5,433 bases of DNA, from NCBI GenBank assembly GCA_013349735.1, contig DUZC01000237.1:1-5433 (forward strand), in the 5' to 3' direction. Within the stretch, counting starts at the first letter, position 1. Each line of letters starts with the position of its first letter. Both the position numbers and the translations under genes were made by a program. The stretch comes from Rhodospirillaceae bacterium (GTDB lineage Bacteria > Pseudomonadota > Alphaproteobacteria > Rhodospirillales > Magnetospirillaceae). A model generated the notes under the pieces. That model ran no database searches and was not told the origin of the DNA. It was given only the letters and a program-made list of their open reading frames with translations. This document shows, in pieces, positions 1 to 2,852 of this stretch.

Positions 1-3
1 CAT
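1..3 (-). CDS. Start codon of the next gene downstream of atpF (product unknown)
   Basis: Only the first codon is inside the window, so nothing can be said about the product. The minus strand reads AGGGGAG (bases 15-9), then a five-base spacer, then ATG at 3-1. This is a well-placed Shine-Dalgarno and start pair in the same orientation as the F0 operon. The gap from the atpF stop is about 170 nt, so the gene may have its own promoter or be read through from the operon. The call rests only on the ribosome site and ATG; a chance match is possible. Confidence 0.4.
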
Positions 4-121
4 GGTAGCTCCCCTAAAGCCGCGTCCCGTCAAAGCGACCCTGAAGACTTCGCGGGACAGCGCATTTGGACAATTAGACAGACGAAGGGCGAGGCAAGTC
101 TAAGCCCCGTTTTCGCCAGTA

Positions 122-150
122 AACATAGAAGCAATATTCGGGTCGAACAA
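122..150 (-). promoter_or_regulatory. Possible weak promoter between atpF and the next gene
   Basis: On the minus strand TTGTTC (150-145) is followed after exactly 17 nt by TATGTT (127-122). These match the sigma70 hexamers at about 3 of 6 and 4 of 6 positions. It would start a transcript about 110 nt upstream of the ATG at base 3. The spacing is ideal but the hexamers are weak, so this is tentative. I see no clear intrinsic terminator between the atpF stop and this site. Confidence 0.2.
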
Positions 151-174
151 GGGCCGCATGCGATAAAACAACGG

Positions 175-717
175 TTAATGCAGACGTTCAGGCAAGTCCT
201 TGATGGCGGCATCAACCAGGGCTGAAGCCTGATCGGCACGCAGATGATTGGCTATCAAGGTCTGCGTTGCCGCGATGGCCATATCCACCGCCTTATTTCT
301 TACCGCGCGAACGGCTTCTGCTTCAGCCTGGGCAACGCGGTCCAAGGCCTGCTGCTCACGCCGCTTCAACAGATCTTCAAGATCGCGGGCCGCCTGAGCC
401 GCCTGACGTTCGGCCTCGGCCTGGGCATTGGCGATAATGTCCTTGGCTTCCTGGAGGGCTTCCCGCTGCTTGCGCTGATAGGTTGACAGCAATTCCTGGG
501 CCTCGGCGCAAAGCCGTTCGGCTTCATCAATGCGGGCGCGGATTTTTTCGCGCCGCAAATCAAGCGCTGCGGTGATGCCCCGAAATACCGGACGGGCCAA
601 AAGGCTGACAACGATCAGCCAGGTAATGGCCACCCAGGTTTCCGGGTCAGAAAACAAGCCACCATGTTCGGCGTGGGCCGCCGCATGTTCGGCGGCTTCG
701 GCGATACTGATCAGCAT
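175..717 (-). CDS. atpF: F0F1 ATP synthase subunit b
   Basis: This 180-residue protein is the b subunit of the F0 peripheral stalk, which holds F1 still while the c-ring turns. A short periplasmic N-terminus (about residues 1-25, with His11, His15 and His18) precedes a single membrane segment at about 28-45 (WVAITWLIVVSLLARPVF). After the LRREKI exit motif comes a long charged Ala/Glu/Arg/Gln helix to about residue 150 and a C-terminal segment that would contact F1 delta. Its length is normal for alphaproteobacterial b subunits. The ATG overlaps the atpF2 stop by one base (TGATG), so translation is probably coupled, and GAGGAG lies 8 nt upstream. It is the last F0 gene. Of the two stalk genes the one next to atpE is normally b' and the last one b, which fits here. 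The family is certain; b versus b' rests on gene order and the N-terminal sequence. Confidence 0.95.
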   Translation of the reverse strand: MLISIAEAAEHAAAHAEHGGLFSDPETWVAITWLIVVSLLARPVFRGITAALDLRREKIRARIDEAERLCAEAQELLSTYQRKQREALQEAKDIIANAQAEAERQAAQAARDLEDLLKRREQQALDRVAQAEAEAVRAVRNKAVDMAIAATQTLIANHLRADQASALVDAAIKDLPERLH

Positions 718-1208
718 CAGCGGCGCTCCTCAAGGGCCGAGGCGACAGCAGCGGAAGCCGCGGCGTCATCAACGGAAATTCCGGTCAATCGCGCAGTCGC
801 TGCCTTGGCGACATCAATGGCGACCTCGCGCAAATTAGCCAGAGCCTGTTCCTTGGCCTGACCAATGCGAGCTTCGCCTGCCTGAACCTGTTGGGCCAGA
901 CGCTCGCCCAGCGCTTTTTGCTGTTCTTCTGCCTTATGGGCCAGGGCATCGCCCGTCGCCCGCAGCACACGCTGCGCTTCGGCCCGGGCATCCGCCAGGG
1001 CCTTTTCATAGACAGCCACAGCGGCTTCGGCTTCAGCCTTTAACTTGGCGGCTTTGTCCAGGTTCTCGTCAATCTTGCGCTGGCGTTCTTCCAGGACCGC
1101 GCCAATTTTTGGCATGGCCAGGGTCGACAGCACCACGTAAAGAAAGATGAACGTGACATACAGCCAAAACAGCTGCGAAGAAAAGAAATGCGGATCGAAC
1201 TGAGGCAT
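717..1208 (-). CDS. atpF2: F0F1 ATP synthase subunit b' (second b-type subunit)
   Basis: This 163-residue protein (other names atpF', atpG, atpX) is the b' subunit. One copy pairs with one copy of b in the heterodimeric stalk of alphaproteobacteria, cyanobacteria and chloroplasts. The N-terminus is typical: MPQFDPHFFSSQLFWLYVTF, with one membrane segment at about 13-31, then the MPKIGAVLEERQRKI exit motif (32-46). A long Ala/Glu/Lys/Gln coiled-coil helix runs to about residue 140, and the tail is Ala-rich and short. The ATG at 1208 is secure, since an in-frame TGA lies two codons upstream and no other ATG fits. Its own Shine-Dalgarno is poor (only a weak GAG), in contrast to atpE and atpF. 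It lies 101 nt after atpE, beyond a strong hairpin, and its stop overlaps the atpF start. Confidence 0.95.
   Translation of the reverse strand: MPQFDPHFFSSQLFWLYVTFIFLYVVLSTLAMPKIGAVLEERQRKIDENLDKAAKLKAEAEAAVAVYEKALADARAEAQRVLRATGDALAHKAEEQQKALGERLAQQVQAGEARIGQAKEQALANLREVAIDVAKAATARLTGISVDDAAASAAVASALEERR
726..731 (-). promoter_or_regulatory. Ribosome binding site of atpF inside the end of atpF2
   Basis: GAGGAG at 731-726 on the minus strand lies 8 nt before the atpF ATG, inside the last codons of atpF2 (Glu-Glu-Arg-Arg-stop). It supports the start at 717 despite the one-base overlap, and suggests that b is translated both by its own site and by coupling to b'. Confidence 0.7.
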
Positions 1209-1244
1209 CGCTCAAGGGCCTTCCGGTTCGCGAAGGACAAAGAA

Positions 1245-1296
1245 GAAGCCCAGGCCGACGACAGTCCCAGCAAAGGGGTCGCCGGCCAAAGGCTTC
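1245..1296 (-). promoter_or_regulatory. Large hairpin in the atpE-atpF2 intergenic region
   Basis: Just after the atpE stop the minus-strand transcript can fold into a long imperfect hairpin. An outer stem GAAGCC (1296-1291) pairs with GGCTTC (1250-1245). After a small internal loop, GGCCGGCGAC (1287-1278) pairs with GTCGTCGGCC (1262-1253) through ten pairs including one G-U. CCC (1277-1275) can also pair with GGG (1268-1266) at the tip. The sequence TTCTTTG follows directly. By structure it could be a 3' mRNA stabiliser for the atpE message, a processing site, or a leaky terminator that lowers b'/b output relative to c. The pairing is directly visible; the role is inferred. The U-rich tract is interrupted, so full termination is unlikely, and the genes beyond it are needed. 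Confidence 0.6.
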
Positions 1297-1309
1297 GTCG
1301 TTCGAAAGA

Positions 1310-1534
1310 TCAGACGAACAGCAGGATCAGGGCGACAACCAAGGCAAAAAGCGCAATGGCCTCGGTGACCGCAAAGCCGATCCAGCCATAGAGCTCGACA
1401 TTGGCCTTGGCTGCCGGGTTGCGTCCGACGGTGGAAATCAGATTCGCCCAGATGTTTCCGACGCCGATACCCGAGCCGATCATGCCAATGGCGGCCAAAC
1501 CAGCACCAATCATCTTTGCAGCTTGCGGATCCAT
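1310..1534 (-). CDS. atpE: F0F1 ATP synthase subunit c (proteolipid)
   Basis: This 74-residue hairpin protein forms the rotor c-ring in the inner membrane. The first helix (about 8-35) carries the glycine motif Gly20-x-Gly22-x-Gly24-x-Gly26. The polar loop with Arg38-Asn39-Pro40 contacts F1 gamma/epsilon. The second helix (about 48-73) carries the proton-binding carboxylate Glu58 in FAVTEAIALF. Na+-type rings usually show a Gln in helix 1 and Ser/Thr right after the Glu; here Ala59 follows, so proton coupling is expected. The length is normal for alphaproteobacteria. The ATG at 1534 has an AAAGGGA ribosome site about 7 nt upstream in an AT-rich leader. It follows atpB by 31 nt. The hairpin after its stop and the strong start region fit the need for about ten copies of c per enzyme. 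Confidence 0.98.
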   Translation of the reverse strand: MDPQAAKMIGAGLAAIGMIGSGIGVGNIWANLISTVGRNPAAKANVELYGWIGFAVTEAIALFALVVALILLFV

Positions 1535-1565
1535 TTAAATTCCCTTTCCAAAGATAGAACTAAAC
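1535..1565 (-). promoter_or_regulatory. AT-rich translation start region of atpE
   Basis: The 31 nt between atpB and atpE contain only 9 G or C (29%), in a clearly GC-rich neighbourhood. On the minus strand they include GGAAAGGGAA about 6 nt before the ATG. An unstructured, AT-rich leader with a purine-rich ribosome site fits high c-subunit synthesis. E. coli atpE is known to have a translation-enhancing leader; that this region does the same is inferred. Confidence 0.45.
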
Positions 1566-2288
1566 TCAATGCATATGGATGGCGTCATGCAGATAAATGC
1601 AGGACAGGATGGTAAAGACATAGGCCTGCAAAAGGGCGATGCCGAACTCAAGCAGGGTGACACCGCCCAGGAAGGCCATGGGCAGGATTCCAAAGACGCC
1701 CAGCGCCACAACAAATCCGGCCATCACCTTTAGGATGATATGACCGACGGTCATATTGGCGAAAAGACGGATAGCCAGGCTGAAGGGGCGGGAACAGTAG
1801 GAAATCAGTTCGATCGGCACCAGGATGACGGCCGTCGCCAGAGGGGCGCCGTGCGGGAAAAACATCCGGAAATAATGCAGGCCATGATGCATGAAGCCGA
1901 TAATCGTCACACCGACAAAGACCACAATGGCCAAGCCGAAGGTAACAATAATATGGCTGGTATAGGTAAAGGTGTAAGGCACCATGCCGATCAGATTGCC
2001 AAAGAGCACGAACATGAACAGTGTGAAGATAAAGGGAAAATACTTCCGCCCTTTTGATCCCACATTGTCACGAATCATGTTGGCCACGAATTCGTACATG
2101 ACTTCGGCCATTGATTGCCACCGACCGGGCACCAGAGCGCGACCGCGCACCGACAAGGTCAGAAAGGCTGTGACCAAACAAATTGATACCACCATGAACA
2201 AAGCGGAGTTGGTGAAAGAAACATTCACCCCTCCGATCTCCAGAGGTACCAGGGGCTCAATTCGGAATTGTTCGACTGGGTTAGCCAA
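1566..2288 (-). CDS. atpB: F0F1 ATP synthase subunit a
   Basis: This 240-residue membrane protein forms the proton half-channels against the c-ring. A family-typical N-terminus (EQFRIEPLVPLEIGG) is followed by about five to six hydrophobic helices (roughly 28-47, 85-106, 112-133, 148-167, 178-203, 206-235). The essential arginine is Arg174 in LAIRLFANM (E. coli Arg210), with Asn178 matching E. coli Asn214. His183 sits at the E. coli Glu219 position, and Glu214 at the E. coli His245 position, seven residues before Gln221 (E. coli Gln252). This is the reciprocal His/Glu exchange known in mitochondria and related bacteria. The start is TTG at 2288: the only in-frame sequence upstream is four codons preceded by the atpI TAA, no ATG fits, and GAGAGG lies 6 nt before it. 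The protein has full family length. It is separated from atpI by 12 nt and from atpE by 31 nt. Confidence 0.97.
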   Translation of the reverse strand: MANPVEQFRIEPLVPLEIGGVNVSFTNSALFMVVSICLVTAFLTLSVRGRALVPGRWQSMAEVMYEFVANMIRDNVGSKGRKYFPFIFTLFMFVLFGNLIGMVPYTFTYTSHIIVTFGLAIVVFVGVTIIGFMHHGLHYFRMFFPHGAPLATAVILVPIELISYCSRPFSLAIRLFANMTVGHIILKVMAGFVVALGVFGILPMAFLGGVTLLEFGIALLQAYVFTILSCIYLHDAIHMH

Positions 2289-2294
2289 CGTCCG

Positions 2295-2300
2295 CCTCTC
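2295..2300 (-). promoter_or_regulatory. Ribosome binding site that fixes the TTG start of atpB
   Basis: GAGAGG (2300-2295) lies right after the atpI stop codon and six bases before the TTG at 2288. With the in-frame TAA at 2303-2301 it leaves TTG as the only credible atpB start, and it places re-initiation directly after atpI termination. Confidence 0.65.
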
Positions 2301-2669
2301 TTATGAACCGTTCGACCGATCTTTCCGCCGCTGAGCCTGCCCTAATCCGACGGAATCGTCCAGGCCCTTAGCCGCGCGATATACATTCATCACACCCGCG
2401 GCGGCGCCCAAAAACAAGAACACCACCATCAACACCGGCCGGGTGCCGAGCCAACTGTCCAAAGCAAACCCGATAAGGGTTCCCACAGCGATCCCGGCCA
2501 CCAACTCCGTCGCGACACGAAATCCTAGGCCCATGCCGGATCCCGCGTCACCCGTCCGCGATCGCTCTGGGTCCTTGGTGCTTTCCTGCGCGCGCGCGGC
2601 GCGCAGACGGGCATCCAGATCCTCAAGCGATAAAGGGGCTTTGGGTTCGTCCATCATGGTCGCAGACAC
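2301..2669 (-). CDS. atpI: F0 assembly protein AtpI (ATP synthase protein I)
   Basis: This small membrane protein is encoded first in the F0 operon; in studied bacteria it helps c-ring assembly. From a GTG at 2669 it has 122 residues. A hydrophilic N-terminus with an amphipathic stretch (LSLEDLDARLRAARAQ) is followed by two membrane helices at about 50-71 (RVATELVAGIAVGTLIGFAL) and 77-96. The family pattern of Glu in helix 1, Gly-Thr-Arg-Pro in the turn and GAAAGVMNVYR in helix 2 is clear. The frame is open back to a TTG at 2759. However, AAGAGGGG lies just before the GTG, and a TTGACA/TATGGT promoter at 2710-2738 lies inside that extension, so a start at 2669 is preferred. ATG at 2657 or 2654 is possible, though the ribosome site would be about 15 nt away. 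The product is sure; the exact start is moderately sure. Confidence 0.9.
   Translation of the reverse strand: MSATMMDEPKAPLSLEDLDARLRAARAQESTKDPERSRTGDAGSGMGLGFRVATELVAGIAVGTLIGFALDSWLGTRPVLMVVFLFLGAAAGVMNVYRAAKGLDDSVGLGQAQRRKDRSNGS
2586..2606 (-). other. Perfect GC hairpin and alternating CG run inside atpI
   Basis: Bases 2586-2593 and 2599-2606 (CTGCGCGC and GCGCGCAG on the plus strand) form an 8-bp perfect inverted repeat with a five-base loop. Bases 2587-2598 strictly alternate purine and pyrimidine. The site codes Leu-Arg-Ala-Ala-Arg-Ala-Gln of AtpI, about 60-85 nt into the gene. It may simply reflect Arg/Ala codons in GC-rich DNA, but the mRNA hairpin would be very stable. Confidence 0.4.
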
Positions 2670-2672
2670 AGG

Positions 2673-2680
2673 CCCCTCTT
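2673..2680 (-). promoter_or_regulatory. Ribosome binding site of atpI
   Basis: AAGAGGGG (2680-2673) on the minus strand is a purine-rich site with its GAGG core five bases before the GTG at 2669. The next in-frame ATG (2657) is 15 nt from the end of the site, which is too far for best use. This site is the main reason for choosing the GTG. Confidence 0.5.
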
Positions 2681-2709
2681 TTGACTGCGGAAAAGCCAAA
2701 AGCGCGGGC

Positions 2710-2738
2710 ACCATAAGATCTGGGCTGCGCACTGTCAA
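2710..2738 (-). promoter_or_regulatory. Sigma70-type promoter for the F0 operon
   Basis: On the minus strand a perfect -35 hexamer TTGACA (2738-2733) is followed after exactly 17 nt by TATGGT (2715-2710), which matches the -10 consensus at four of six bases. Transcription would begin near 2703, leaving a leader of about 34 nt before the GTG start of atpI that includes its ribosome site. It is the best promoter match in the window and is placed where an F0 operon promoter is expected. Confidence 0.6.
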
Positions 2739-2777
2739 GGATACAAACCCTTGAACCAAGCTTCGTCGCTCACCTTG

Positions 2778-2794
2778 TCAATATATTGATTATA
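2778..2794 (-). promoter_or_regulatory. Perfect TATAAT -10 element overlapping a 12-bp palindrome
   Basis: TATAAT occurs at 2794-2789 on the minus strand. It shares its last base with the perfect palindrome TCAATATATTGA (2778-2789), which would cover the predicted start site near 2782. No good -35 is found 15-18 nt upstream (TCATTC at 17 nt), so the promoter is uncertain. The palindrome resembles an operator for a dimeric regulator, but I do not recognise the regulator. The half-site orientation (TCAA...TTGA) is opposite to the FNR/FixK box. Confidence 0.35.
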
Positions 2795-2852
2795 TGCCCT
2801 TTTCCCTAGCGGAATGACGCTTTTCTTAAACGAAGACTGCGATAGGTCTTAT

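Noticed and set aside
530..861. Plus-strand frames opposite atpF and atpF2
   Set aside because: They are antisense to the charged stalk helices, with no start signals or known motifs.
1040..1273. Minus-strand frame across the atpE-atpF2 gap into atpF2
   Set aside because: It starts at a TTG inside the hairpin and runs out of frame through the start of the clear b' gene. Its composition looks like a frame shadow.
1740..2057. Open reading frame on the plus strand, His/Asp/Glu-rich, opposite atpB
   Set aside because: It is fully antisense to subunit a. The complement of hydrophobic codons naturally reads as charged and polar codons. There is no ribosome site or recognisable domain.
2776..2793. 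FNR/FixK-type box in the smc-atpI gap
   Set aside because: The half-sites read TCAA...TTGA, whereas the FNR/FixK box reads TTGAT...ATCAA. The orientation is wrong, so only an unassigned palindrome is reported.
2833..2850. Hairpin AAGAC/GTCTT just after the smc stop, as a terminator
   Set aside because: The stem is only five pairs with an eight-base loop and is followed by CGTTTAAGAAAA, without a proper T tract. It is too weak to call.
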